Source of the DNA: CAVXAE01 sp044225565
GTDB lineage: Bacteria > Pseudomonadota > Gammaproteobacteria > Steroidobacterales > Steroidobacteraceae
Direction: 5' to 3'
Assembly: GCA_044225565.1 (NCBI GenBank)
Contig: JBGAIL010000117.1
Location: forward strand, 1-14,735
Length of the DNA: 14,735 bases
Positions 7,416 to 14,735 of the stretch are shown one piece after another. Below the pieces are notes generated by a model. The model was not told the DNA's origin. It worked only from the letters and a program-made list of their open reading frames with translations, and did no database searches. The translations under genes were made by a program, and so were the position numbers. Within the stretch, counting starts at the first letter, position 1. Each line of letters starts with the position of its first letter.

Positions 7416-8333
7416 GTGAATCTAATCTGGGCTCCCGCGCAGCTCGCCGTGCTCGCGAAGGTGGTGGATCTGAATGGCTTCTCGGCAGCGGCACGCACGC
7501 TCGGCGTGCCCAAGGCGGCGGTGAGCCGCGCTGTGTCGGACCTCGAGAAAGCCCTGGGCGTCAGGGTCCTGGAGCGCACCACTCGTCGCGTCTCCCTGAC
7601 CGCCGTCGGCCGGCTGCTCTACCCGCATGCGAAGCGGGTGGTGGAAGAGTCGGACGCGGCGCACGGCCTCATCGCAAAGTTTCACGCCCCCGGCGGCGGC
7701 CCGTTGCGGGTCATTGCCGATCCCACGTATGGGCGGGTGCTGCTCTCGCCGCTGGTGCCCCGCTTTCTCGAGCGCTTCCCCGACGTGCCCCTGGACGTGG
7801 CGCTCCATACGATCGGCGCGAATGAAGCCTGGGACGTCGCGATCCGCGCGGGCCTTCCGGAGGACACCACGGTCGGCCACCGCCTGCTCGGCGCGCTGCC
7901 GGCAGTGCTCTGTGCCACGCCGGCCTACCTGCAGCAGCGCGGCGTGCCCGCCAATCCCGAAGCCCTGCGGGGTCATGACTTCCTCACTCCCGAAACGGGC
8001 ATGGCCGAATTCCGCCTGGCCCTGAGCCGTGGCTCGCAGCGTGCCGAGGTTCGTATCGCACCCAAGCTGAAGGTGAACGATCCCGCCGTGTTGCATGCTG
8101 CCGCAGCCGCTGGTCTCGGCATCGGCCTGTTGCCCGAGTTCCTGTGCCGGCAAGGGCTCGCCACGAACCGGCTGAAGCAGGTGTTGCCGGAGTGGACGGC
8201 TCCACCCGCCGCCTCGCTGTACGCGGTCTACCCTGCGATGCTGGAAGGCGACCCGCGCGTGCAGCGCTTCGTCGATTTCCTCGCGGCCAACATCGTTCCC
8301 GCCCTGGCTCATTCCACCGTCACCGCTCACTGA
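7416..8333 (+). CDS. LysR-family transcriptional regulator
   Basis: The product is 305 residues, the usual LysR length. Residues 8-65 form the winged helix-turn-helix (LAVLAKVVDLNGFSAAARTLGVPKAAVSRAVSDLEKALGVRVLERTTRRVSLTAVG). A linker helix follows, and about 93-295 is the periplasmic-binding-protein-like effector domain (LRVIADPTYGRVLLSPLVPRFLERFPDVPLDV, then WDVAIRAGLPEDTTVGHRLL). The WDVAIR.G.L pattern places it near the CrgA/DsdC-like branch common in proteobacteria, whose ligands vary widely. The start is a GTG with no strong Shine-Dalgarno sequence. A weak -10-like TAAGAT lies at 7400-7405, so the mRNA leader could be very short. It is divergent from the EAL gene and runs directly into an acyl-CoA dehydrogenase gene on the same strand, a possible target through shared transcription. 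Confidence 0.92.
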   Translation: MNLIWAPAQLAVLAKVVDLNGFSAAARTLGVPKAAVSRAVSDLEKALGVRVLERTTRRVSLTAVGRLLYPHAKRVVEESDAAHGLIAKFHAPGGGPLRVIADPTYGRVLLSPLVPRFLERFPDVPLDVALHTIGANEAWDVAIRAGLPEDTTVGHRLLGALPAVLCATPAYLQQRGVPANPEALRGHDFLTPETGMAEFRLALSRGSQRAEVRIAPKLKVNDPAVLHAAAAAGLGIGLLPEFLCRQGLATNRLKQVLPEWTAPPAASLYAVYPAMLEGDPRVQRFVDFLAANIVPALAHSTVTAH

Positions 8334-8342
8334 GGTCCATCG

Positions 8343-10097
8343 ATGTATCGTGCTCCCGTCAAGGATTTCCGCTTCGTGCTCGATGAGCTGCTGCAGGTGC
8401 AGTCGCTGGCCGGCTCGCAGGGCCTCGCCGACTACTCGCCCGAGCTCGCCGAGTCCGTGCTCAGCGAGGCGGCGCGCTTCTCGGAGACGGTGCTCGAGCC
8501 GATCAACCAGTCGGGCGATCGCGAAGGCGCGAAGTGGACGCCGGACGGCGTCCTCACCGCCAAGGGCTTCAAGGACGCCTACCGGCAGTTCGTCGAAGGC
8601 GGGTGGCCGCAGCTCGGCGCCGACCCGGACTTCGGCGGCCAGCCCATGCCGCATGCCCTGGTGATCGCCGCGCAGGAGATGTGGGCCTCGGCGAATCTCT
8701 CTTTCAAGCTTTGCCCGATGCTCACACAGGGTGCCGTGGAGGCGCTGCATCTCAACGGCTTGGCGGCGCAGAAGCAGAAATACCTGCCGCGCATGGTGAG
8801 CGGCGAATGGACCGGCACGATGGTGCTGACCGAGCCGCACGCCGGCTCGGACCTCGGGCTGGTGCGTACCCGTGCCGTGCCGGAGGGCGACCATTACCGC
8901 CTGTTCGGGCAGAAGATCTTCATCACCTGGGGCGACCACGACCTCACGCCCAACACCATCCACATGGTGCTCGGCCGCATCGAAGGCGCGCCGGCGGGCG
9001 TCAAGGGCATCTCGCTGTTCGTGGTGCCGAAGCTCCTGGTGAACGACGACGGCTCTCTCGGCGAGCGCAACGAAGTGCGCTGCGTCTCCATCGAGCACAA
9101 GCTCGGCATCCACGCGAGCCCCACCTGCGTGCTCGCCTTCGGCGATCAGAAGGGCGCCGTGGGGTATCTGGTAGGCGAGCCCAACCGTGGTCTCGAGTAC
9201 ATGTTCATCATGATGAACGCGGCCCGCCTCTCGGTCGGCGTCGAAGGTTATGCGATGGCGGAGCGCGCCTTCCAGCGCGCGGCCGACTGGGCCCGTACCC
9301 GAGTGCAGGGCCAGGGCAAGGCCATCATCCAGCATCCTGACGTGAAGCGGATGCTGCTCACCATGAAGTCCGGCACGGAAGCGATGCGCGCGCTCGGCAT
9401 GTATGCCGCGTTTCAACTGGATCTCGCTGCGCATCATGCGGACGAGGCTGGGCGCGCAGCGGCGCAGCGACGCGCGGATCTGCTGATACCGGTGGTGAAG
9501 GCCTGGAGCACCGAGTTCGGCAACGAGCTCACCGCCACGGGCGTGCAGGTGCACGGTGGCATGGGTTTCATCGAGGAGACCGGCGCCGCGCAGTACATCC
9601 GCGACGCGCGCATCACCACCATCTACGAAGGCACCACGGGCATTCAGGCGAACGACCTCATCGGCCGCAAGATCGGCCGGGACCAGGGCGCCGCCATGAG
9701 CGCATTCATCGCCGAGATGCAGAAGGAGCTCGAGGCACTGCCGGAGTCCGACGAAGGGGTGCGCGCCACCAGGGTTGCCGTGCTCGAATCGGTGGGGTTG
9801 TTGCGTGAGGCGACTCAATCCCTGCTGCAGGCACTGGCTTCTGCGCCGGAGCGCGGGCTTGCAGTGGCCGTGCCTTTCCTGATGCTCACGGGATTCACGG
9901 CCGGTGGCTGGCTGCTCGCGCGCTCGGCCGGTGTTTCGGCGGGCAAGCTCGGCGGCGCGGACCGCGATTTCCATGCGGCTAAGATTCAAACGGCGCGATT
10001 TTACGCAGAGAACGTGTTGCCGCGAACGCTGGCTTTCGCGAGGATCGTGAAGAGCGGAGCGGGAAGCACCGTAGAGGTGGACGCGGCGTCGATCTAG
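8343..10097 (+). CDS. Acyl-CoA dehydrogenase, long (~590-residue) type
   Basis: The product is 584 residues, longer than the ~380-residue classical enzymes. It begins with the short N-terminal extension (YRAPVKDFRFVLDEL) seen in the large FadE-like/DmdC-like group. The N-terminal helical domain spans about 35-155. The middle beta-domain has the FAD/substrate motif MVLTEPHAGSDLG (160-172) and KIFITWGDHD. The C-terminal helical domain contains HGGMGFIEETGAAQYIRDARITTIYEGTTGIQANDLIGRK, with E429 of the YEGT motif as the predicted catalytic base. A further C-terminal domain (about 460-584) is typical of this class. It should catalyse FAD-dependent alpha,beta-desaturation of an acyl-CoA, passing electrons to ETF; chain length is not readable. 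The start has GAGG 7 nt upstream, overlapping the end of the LysR gene 9 nt away, so translation may be coupled. The stop overlaps the convergent photolyase stop. Confidence 0.93.
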   Translation: MYRAPVKDFRFVLDELLQVQSLAGSQGLADYSPELAESVLSEAARFSETVLEPINQSGDREGAKWTPDGVLTAKGFKDAYRQFVEGGWPQLGADPDFGGQPMPHALVIAAQEMWASANLSFKLCPMLTQGAVEALHLNGLAAQKQKYLPRMVSGEWTGTMVLTEPHAGSDLGLVRTRAVPEGDHYRLFGQKIFITWGDHDLTPNTIHMVLGRIEGAPAGVKGISLFVVPKLLVNDDGSLGERNEVRCVSIEHKLGIHASPTCVLAFGDQKGAVGYLVGEPNRGLEYMFIMMNAARLSVGVEGYAMAERAFQRAADWARTRVQGQGKAIIQHPDVKRMLLTMKSGTEAMRALGMYAAFQLDLAAHHADEAGRAAAQRRADLLIPVVKAWSTEFGNELTATGVQVHGGMGFIEETGAAQYIRDARITTIYEGTTGIQANDLIGRKIGRDQGAAMSAFIAEMQKELEALPESDEGVRATRVAVLESVGLLREATQSLLQALASAPERGLAVAVPFLMLTGFTAGGWLLARSAGVSAGKLGGADRDFHAAKIQTARFYAENVLPRTLAFARIVKSGAGSTVEVDAASI

Positions 10098-11425
10098 CGC
10101 TTGCCGTTCCGCATCTGCTGATAAGCGTCGAGCGCCGCCTCGCGGCTGCGCTTGAGATCCACGATGGGCTCGAGCGACGGCTCTTTCACCCATCTGCGCA
10201 CGTACGTCCCTTCCCGGTCGAAACGTTTCTGCTGTGCAAGCGGATTGAAGATGCGAAAGTAAGGAGCCGCGTCCGCTCCGCTGCCCGCGACCCACTGCCA
10301 GTTCAGCGTATTGTTCGCGAGGTCCGCATCCACCAGCGTGTCCCAGAACCACCGGGCGCCATCCTGCCACGGGATCAGCAGATTCTTCACCAGCAGCGAG
10401 GCCACGACCATGCGCACGCGATTGTGCATCCAGCCCAGCGCCCACAGCTCGCGCATGCCCGCATCCACTAGCGGAATGCCGGTGCAGCCGCTTTGCCATG
10501 CACGCAATGATTTCGCGCTCCGCTTCCAGGGGAAGCGCGTGAACTCCTCCCGCAGAGGTTTCGTGGGCGTGTGCGGAAAGTGATAGAGCAGGTGATGCGC
10601 GAATTCGCGCCAGATGAGCTCACTCAGGAACTGAGAGCCATGCCCCTTCGAACCGAGCGCGTGGCGGATCTGCCGCGGCCCGATCTCTCCGAAGTGCAGG
10701 TGCGGCGAGAGCCTTGAAGTGCCGCGGTCGGCCGGTCGTTCCCGCCCTGCGCGATAGCCGGCCAGACGCTTCCTCATGAAGCGACGCAACGAAGCCTGCG
10801 CGCCCGCCTCGCCTGGCTGCCATGCACGCTCCATGGCTGCATACCATTCGATCCGCGGTATCAATTTCAATGCATCGAGCCTCAGCGAGCGTGGCCACCG
10901 CTTCGGCTGGCGCAGGCGTGCCGGTGCTCCGAGCGGCCGCTCGTGCGGGACGTCGCTTAGCACGCGGCGTCGGTAGGCGGAGTAGACGCGATACGGCTTG
11001 CCGCTGAGATTGAGCAGCGCGTCGGGCTCGACCAGCAGCGAGCTCCCGAAGGCGTGAACCTCGATGCCTTGCCGGGTCAGGCCGGCACGAACCCTCTCGG
11101 CACAATGGCGAGCCGCGGGCTCATAGCGGTGATTCCAGTGGACGGCGGTGGCGCCCGTCTGCCGGGCGAGGCGCTGAAGGACAGCGAGCGCGCGCCCTCG
11201 CGCCAGGATGAGGCGTGAGCCACGCGCTCGCAGGCTCTCGTCCAGCGCGCTCAGCGATTGATGCAACCACCATCTCGACGCGGCACCCGGTGGCCAATCG
11301 CCTTCTTCCTCCGGCGACCAGATGTAGACGGGGATGACCGGCTCTCCGCGTTTCACCGCAGCGTGCAGCGCAGCGTTGTCCCGCAGGCGCAGATCCTGCC
11401 GGAACCAGACCAGCGTGCCGCTCAT
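10094..11425 (-). CDS. phrB: Class I deoxyribodipyrimidine photolyase
   Basis: The product is 443 residues. The N-terminal Rossmann-like antenna-chromophore domain (1-130) starts TLVWFRQDLRLRDNAAL. The C-terminal FAD domain (about 205-440) has TSRLSPHLHFGEI (236-248), ELIWREFAHHLLYHFP (269-284), WQSGCTGIPLVDAGMREL, GWMHNRVRMVVASLLVKNLL (331-350) and DADLANNTLNWQW followed by GADAAPYFRIFNP. The Asn pair at 371-372 and tryptophans at 376 and 378 match the region that contacts FAD and passes electrons in CPD photolyases. It should repair cyclobutane pyrimidine dimers using blue light. Its ATG overlaps the TGA of the upstream hydrolase gene (ATGA), so it is the last gene of a minus-strand operon. 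A cryptochrome-like signalling role cannot be excluded from sequence, but the motifs favour repair. Confidence 0.95.
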   Translation of the reverse strand: MSGTLVWFRQDLRLRDNAALHAAVKRGEPVIPVYIWSPEEEGDWPPGAASRWWLHQSLSALDESLRARGSRLILARGRALAVLQRLARQTGATAVHWNHRYEPAARHCAERVRAGLTRQGIEVHAFGSSLLVEPDALLNLSGKPYRVYSAYRRRVLSDVPHERPLGAPARLRQPKRWPRSLRLDALKLIPRIEWYAAMERAWQPGEAGAQASLRRFMRKRLAGYRAGRERPADRGTSRLSPHLHFGEIGPRQIRHALGSKGHGSQFLSELIWREFAHHLLYHFPHTPTKPLREEFTRFPWKRSAKSLRAWQSGCTGIPLVDAGMRELWALGWMHNRVRMVVASLLVKNLLIPWQDGARWFWDTLVDADLANNTLNWQWVAGSGADAAPYFRIFNPLAQQKRFDREGTYVRRWVKEPSLEPIVDLKRSREAALDAYQQMRNGKR

Positions 11426-12729
11426 CTGCCGCTGCGCGCAGCCGCAGGCACGCGCAGCCGCAGTTGCGGTGGCTCATTCAGGGTCTGCAGGAAGATGCGG
11501 CGTGCGTCGGGCTCGAGGCTCGCCCAGTCCACCTTGTCGACATGCGTGCGGCGCAGCTTCGAATCGCTGATGGTCGCTTGTGCCTTGCTGGCACGGGAGC
11601 ATTCCGTTTTGAGTCGCTGCGTTTCGCCCTTGAGCAGGATGTCCGCAATGGCCTGCGCGACGGCGGCATCGCGTGTGAGCTCGCTGTGTGCCACGGTGGT
11701 GTAGTAGGTGCGCGCCCCTTCGAGCTCGGCGCAGGCGAGCGGCACGGTGCCATCACCGTGACGCGTGATGGTGTAGACGAACTCGTCCTTGCGCTTGACG
11801 ACGCGCGTGACGGTTTCCTGCCCCGTGCCGGCGATGACGGCGAAGCGCTCATCCGGCCCCGCCAGGACCTGCTCGAGCCGCCGTGCGTTCTGCATCAGCG
11901 TGGCATCGGGCTTCGGCCCCGATTCCGGCCAGGTGGCGGCGTCGAGGAAATCCAGGCCGTGGTCGATGCGGCCGTTCGGCAGTAGGTGATACAGGCTCGG
12001 GAAGCTGTTGAAGACCCCCTGAGCCAGCGATTCCGCCGTCTGATCGTGCGAGAGCCGTGCGATCTTGCGCACCACGGCGTAGACGCCGCGCAGCGCTTGC
12101 ACCGGCGCAAACGAGCCGGCGTTCGGCGTGCCGAGCAGGACTAGTCGCTCCACGCGGCTGCCACTGGGTGTGGCGAGCGCGGCCCGTGCGACGAGCCCGC
12201 CCATGCTGTGCGCCACGATCATGATGCGCCCCGCGGGATCAGCGGCGATGCGCTCCGCGAGCGCTCGCCCCAGCTCGTCGACGCCGAGGCGCCAGTCGTA
12301 GTCGTGGCACACCGGCGCGAATCCCGCGATGCGCAGATGCAGCTTCATGCGCAGATACGTGTAGAGCACGATGCCGAGCGGGATCACGGCGTTCGTCGCC
12401 GAGAGATGCAGCGCCGAAAGCTGACCCGCGCCGATGTCCATGGGATCGAGCCACAGGACGTCGTTTGGCAGCGGCGCTCGCCGGGCCCGACCTAGTTGCG
12501 AGCCCATGATGCCGGGCACGATGTAGATGCGTGCGGCGTCCTGCGTCGGCTGGGCTTGTGTGGCCAGTGCGGCAAGCTGCAACAGCTCTGCATACTCCGT
12601 GGCGCCGAAGTAAGCGATGAGCTCGCGAGGATGCTGGCCCGTGGCGAGCAGATGCTCGACTTGCGTGTCCGTCCACGCCAGCCGGTCGTAAGGCGTGACG
12701 TGATCCTGGAGATGATCGTGCCGACTCAC
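11422..12729 (-). CDS. LCAT/lipase-like alpha/beta hydrolase
   Basis: The product is 435 residues. The strand-turn IYIVPGIMGSQL (68-79) is the oxyanion-hole signature of lecithin:cholesterol acyltransferase-like lipases. IVAHSMGGLVAR gives the nucleophile elbow with S175. D326 in RHGDGTVPL and H348 in VAHSEL complete a plausible Ser-Asp-His triad, and LVLLGTPNAGS is the expected strand after the nucleophile. The last 65 residues are a charged, probably loosely folded tail. No signal peptide is seen, so it is likely cytoplasmic. It should hydrolyse or transfer an acyl ester of a lipid or similar molecule; the exact substrate is unknown. The start is a GTG with a weak ribosome site, 15 nt after the copper chaperone gene. 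The ATGA overlap with the photolyase gene suggests coupled translation. Confidence 0.85.
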   Translation of the reverse strand: MSRHDHLQDHVTPYDRLAWTDTQVEHLLATGQHPRELIAYFGATEYAELLQLAALATQAQPTQDAARIYIVPGIMGSQLGRARRAPLPNDVLWLDPMDIGAGQLSALHLSATNAVIPLGIVLYTYLRMKLHLRIAGFAPVCHDYDWRLGVDELGRALAERIAADPAGRIMIVAHSMGGLVARAALATPSGSRVERLVLLGTPNAGSFAPVQALRGVYAVVRKIARLSHDQTAESLAQGVFNSFPSLYHLLPNGRIDHGLDFLDAATWPESGPKPDATLMQNARRLEQVLAGPDERFAVIAGTGQETVTRVVKRKDEFVYTITRHGDGTVPLACAELEGARTYYTTVAHSELTRDAAVAQAIADILLKGETQRLKTECSRASKAQATISDSKLRRTHVDKVDWASLEPDARRIFLQTLNEPPQLRLRVPAAARSGR

Positions 12730-12744
12730 GCCGCGCGATCCGGC

Positions 12745-13179
12745 TCAGTCCACGAGAGGTTTGACCACGGCCGCGACCGCGACCTTGGAGCCATCCGCGA
12801 GCAGCAGCACCAGCGGTACGTTCTGACCGACGGACAGGTTGCCCTTGAGCCCGGTGAGCATCACGTGAGTGCCGCCGGGTGTGAAACTCACGGTCTGGCC
12901 CGGGGCGATGACGATGGTGTCCTTCATGCGCATGCGCGATTGCCCGTTCGAGACCGAGGTTTCGTGAACCATGGAATGCGCGGCCATCGGCGATTGCACA
13001 CCGATCACGATCACGGGCTTGGCACTGGTATTGCTGAGGCTGAGATAGACCGCCGCGACGTCCGAGCCCGGCGTCTTGCGGGCCCAGGCGCTCTTCACGA
13101 TCACCACGGGGGCCTGCGCGGCCGCGAGCGTCGCGGAGAGCACGGCGACCACGGACCATACGAGCGTTCTGGCTTTCAT
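12745..13179 (-). CDS. Periplasmic PCu(A)C copper chaperone
   Basis: The product is 144 residues. Residues 1-21 form a signal peptide (MKARTLVWSVVAVLSATLAAA). The mature domain begins VVIVKSAWARKTP and shows the full copper motif H-x10-M-x21-H-x-M exactly: H72, M83, H105 and M107 (GGTHVML). An extra HSM sits at 68-70. This is the PCu(A)C (formerly DUF461) family, which binds Cu(I) in the periplasm and can deliver it to cytochrome c oxidase, often working with Sco proteins. No Sco or oxidase gene is present here. The ATG at 13177-13179 has GGGAG 9 nt upstream. A longer in-frame start at 13206 would put nine residues before the signal peptide and is unlikely. It lies 39 nt after oxyR and is probably co-transcribed with it. 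Confidence 0.92.
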   Translation of the reverse strand: MKARTLVWSVVAVLSATLAAAQAPVVIVKSAWARKTPGSDVAAVYLSLSNTSAKPVIVIGVQSPMAAHSMVHETSVSNGQSRMRMKDTIVIAPGQTVSFTPGGTHVMLTGLKGNLSVGQNVPLVLLLADGSKVAVAAVVKPLVD

Positions 13180-13218
13180 CGGCGGGCACTCCCTGACCCG
13201 AACCATCGGGCCGGCGGA

Positions 13219-14133
13219 TTATGCCTGCCTCTCGAGCGACTTGGCGTGCTCGGAGATCACCTTTCCGACGGCTTCGATGGCGGGGCGTCGGGCGCTGGTC
13301 TTGCGCCATACCGCGCCGATGTGACGTACCGGCACCGGCTTGGAGAACGGCCGAGTGACGACGCCGCGCGCGTTTCCGTAAGCGCCGCGGCTCGCGAGCT
13401 CGGGCAGCAGCGTGATGCCGGAGCCCGTCGCCACCATCTGGCGCAGTGTCTCGAGGCTCGTGGCACGGAAGTCCTGCGATTCGTGGATGCCGACGCGACT
13501 GCATACCTCGAGGGCCTGATCGCGCAGGCAATGCCCGTCCTCGAGCAGGAGCAGCGTCTCGCTCTCGAGATCGGCGACGCGGATGCTGGAGCGGCTGGTC
13601 AGGCGATGGTGCTCCGGCAGCGCGACCGTGAACGACTCTTCGTAGAGCATCCGCGAATCGAAGCCTTCCATGTCGACGGGCAGGGCGAGGATGCCCACGT
13701 CGATCTCGCCGTGGCGCAGCTTCTCGAGCATCGGCGCCGTCTGGTACTCATAAAGATGCAGCTCGAGGTGCGGCAGCGCCTTGCGGATCTTCGGCGCGAC
13801 CTTCGGCAGCAGGTACGGCCCGATGGTGGGCAGCAGCGCGATGCGCAGCCGGCCGGCGAGCGGGTCGCGATGGCTGCGCGCGAGCGACACCACTTCGTCG
13901 CTGGCCTCGAGGATGCGACGTGCGCGCGCGACGATCTGCTCCCCCGCTTCGGTGAGCGCGACCTGCTTCGGCTGGCGCTCGATGAGCTGCACGCCGAGGT
14001 AGGTCTCGAGCTTCTTCAGCTGCGCGGACAGCGTGGGCTGACTCACGAACGAGCGTTGCGCCGCGCGGCCGAAGTGCCGCTCGTCCGCGAGGGCGACCAG
14101 GTAGCGCAGGTCCTTGAGTTTCAGGTCTGCCAT
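13219..14133 (-). CDS. oxyR: OxyR peroxide-sensing LysR-type regulator
   Basis: The product is 304 residues, the usual OxyR length. The winged helix-turn-helix (about 6-62) contains DLRYLVALADERHFGRAAQRSFVSQPTLSAQLKKLE. The regulatory domain carries GHCLRDQALEVC with C202 and C211 nine positions apart, the spacing of the two redox cysteines of E. coli OxyR (GHCLRDQ...C). It should form an intramolecular disulfide on contact with hydrogen peroxide and then activate defence genes. It is divergent from ahpC across a 112-nt gap that contains an OxyR-type operator, so it probably controls both ahpC and itself. TTGACT on the minus strand (14166-14171) is a candidate -35 box for oxyR and lies inside the operator, which would allow autorepression. 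It heads a likely four-gene operon. Confidence 0.95.
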   Translation of the reverse strand: MADLKLKDLRYLVALADERHFGRAAQRSFVSQPTLSAQLKKLETYLGVQLIERQPKQVALTEAGEQIVARARRILEASDEVVSLARSHRDPLAGRLRIALLPTIGPYLLPKVAPKIRKALPHLELHLYEYQTAPMLEKLRHGEIDVGILALPVDMEGFDSRMLYEESFTVALPEHHRLTSRSSIRVADLESETLLLLEDGHCLRDQALEVCSRVGIHESQDFRATSLETLRQMVATGSGITLLPELASRGAYGNARGVVTRPFSKPVPVRHIGAVWRKTSARRPAIEAVGKVISEHAKSLERQA

Positions 14134-14139
14134 GGCTCG

Positions 14140-14176
14140 ATATATTCTGTCTATCGATCTTATAAAGTCAATCGAT
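14140..14176. promoter_or_regulatory. OxyR operator between oxyR and ahpC
   Basis: Two 15-nt elements, ATATATTCTGTCTAT (14140-14154) and ATAAAGTCAATCGAT (14162-14176), are separated by exactly 7 nt. The known OxyR tetramer site is two ATAGntnnnanCTAT motifs separated by 7 nt. By my alignment the first element matches 8 of 10 fixed positions and the second 7 of 10. The element is AT-rich in a very GC-rich region and begins 6 nt from the oxyR start. ahpC starts 69 nt beyond its other end. Confidence 0.78.
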
Positions 14177-14245
14177 TAGACGAATGGACACCCGTCCCGC
14201 ACCATGCGCGCCGGAAAATCGAAACAGCCCCCGATGGAGACTCTC

Positions 14246-14735
14246 ATGCTTGGCATTGGACAGAAATTCCCCGAGTTCGCCCTGACCGGCGTCGTGTCGA
14301 ACGATCTGGACAAGGCGTTCCAGCCTTTCAAGAACGACAGCTTCACCGGCAAATGGCAGGTGTTCTTCTTCTGGCCGAAGGACTTCACCTTCGTGTGCCC
14401 GACGGAGATCGCCGCCTTCGGCAAGCTCGACAAGGAGTTCAAGGCGCGCGATGCGCAGCTGCTCGGCGTCAGCATCGACAGCGAGTTCGTGCACCACGCC
14501 TGGCGACGCAGCCACGAGGACCTCAAGAGCCTGCCGTTTCCCATGCTCTCGGACATCAAGCGCGAGCTGTCGAGCGCGCTCGGCGTGCTCGATCCCGAGG
14601 CGGGAGTGTCGCAGCGTGCCACGTTCGTCGTGGACCCGCAGGGCATCATCCGCTTCGTCTACGTCACCGACCTGAGCGTCGGTCGCAGCCCTGAAGAGGT
14701 GCTGCGCGTGCTCGACGCGCTGCAGACCGACGAGC
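14246..14735 (+). CDS. ahpC: AhpC peroxiredoxin of the AhpD-dependent type, 3' end cut
   Basis: The frame is open to the window end; 163 residues are visible and probably about ten to fifteen are missing. The sequence FFFWPKDFTFVCPTEIAAF places the peroxidatic cysteine at C51. LGVSIDSEFVHHAWR, LPFPMLSDIKREL and VGRSPEEVLRVLDALQTDE follow the AhpC pattern. The close likeness to the mycobacterial AhpC (KDFTFVCPTEIAAF, SIDSEF, FPMLSDIKREL, EVLRVLDALQ) suggests a partner AhpD-type reductase rather than AhpF. The resolving-cysteine tail (expected near the C-terminus) lies just past the edge. It reduces hydrogen peroxide, organic peroxides and peroxynitrite. The ATG at 14246 has GGAGA 5 nt upstream; an in-frame ATG at 14234 would add four residues. 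It is divergent from oxyR and lies next to the OxyR site. Confidence 0.93.
   Translation, partial: MLGIGQKFPEFALTGVVSNDLDKAFQPFKNDSFTGKWQVFFFWPKDFTFVCPTEIAAFGKLDKEFKARDAQLLGVSIDSEFVHHAWRRSHEDLKSLPFPMLSDIKRELSSALGVLDPEAGVSQRATFVVDPQGIIRFVYVTDLSVGRSPEEVLRVLDALQTDE

Noticed and set aside
7422..10499. A 1025-codon minus-strand open frame
   Set aside because: It lies antisense to the LysR and acyl-CoA dehydrogenase genes, both with clear family motifs, and its translation is His/Arg/Ala-rich with no recognisable domain. Long antisense frames are expected in GC-rich DNA.
12496..14694. A 732-codon plus-strand open frame
   Set aside because: It is antisense to PCu(A)C and OxyR and out of frame with ahpC. 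Its translation is Arg/Ala/His-rich with no domain.

Overview
The window is dense, GC-rich proteobacterial chromosome with short intergenic gaps and no mobile elements, RNA genes or CRISPR arrays that I can see. Gene content (LytS/LytTR two-component pair, EAL protein, large acyl-CoA dehydrogenase, OxyR next to an AhpD-type AhpC, PCu(A)C chaperone, class I photolyase) and codon use suggest a high-GC gammaproteobacterium, perhaps near Steroidobacteraceae/Nevskiales/Xanthomonadales. That placement is an impression from protein style, not a computed result.

Left part (1-3106). The 3' end of an FtsX-type ABC permease (+) converges on a single-pass membrane protein with an anti-sigma-like layout (-). 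Divergent from the latter is a secreted DUF4139-type protein (+). A long GC-rich hairpin fills the gap between this gene and the convergent response regulator and probably terminates both.

Middle-left (3106-7362). A LytS-type histidine kinase and a LytTR response regulator form a tight minus-strand operon. Next are a small exported two-EF-hand protein (+) and, convergent with it, a long EAL-domain protein (-). The EAL protein has lost key catalytic residues and ends in a reading frame that runs through a REP-like GC palindrome.

Middle-right (7416-10097). A LysR-type regulator is followed after 9 nt, on the same strand, by a ~590-residue acyl-CoA dehydrogenase, suggesting co-transcription.

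Right part (10094-14735). Four minus-strand genes in the transcriptional order oxyR, PCu(A)C copper chaperone, LCAT/lipase-like alpha/beta hydrolase and CPD photolyase are spaced by 39 nt, 15 nt and a 4-nt ATGA overlap. Divergent from oxyR is ahpC, cut by the window edge. The oxyR-ahpC gap holds a 37-bp element with the architecture of an OxyR operator. This end looks like a stress-defence block combining peroxide sensing and removal, copper handling, possible lipid-ester hydrolysis and light-driven DNA repair. I found no clear evidence of a wholly new system. The best leads are the degenerate EAL protein and the OxyR-led operon.
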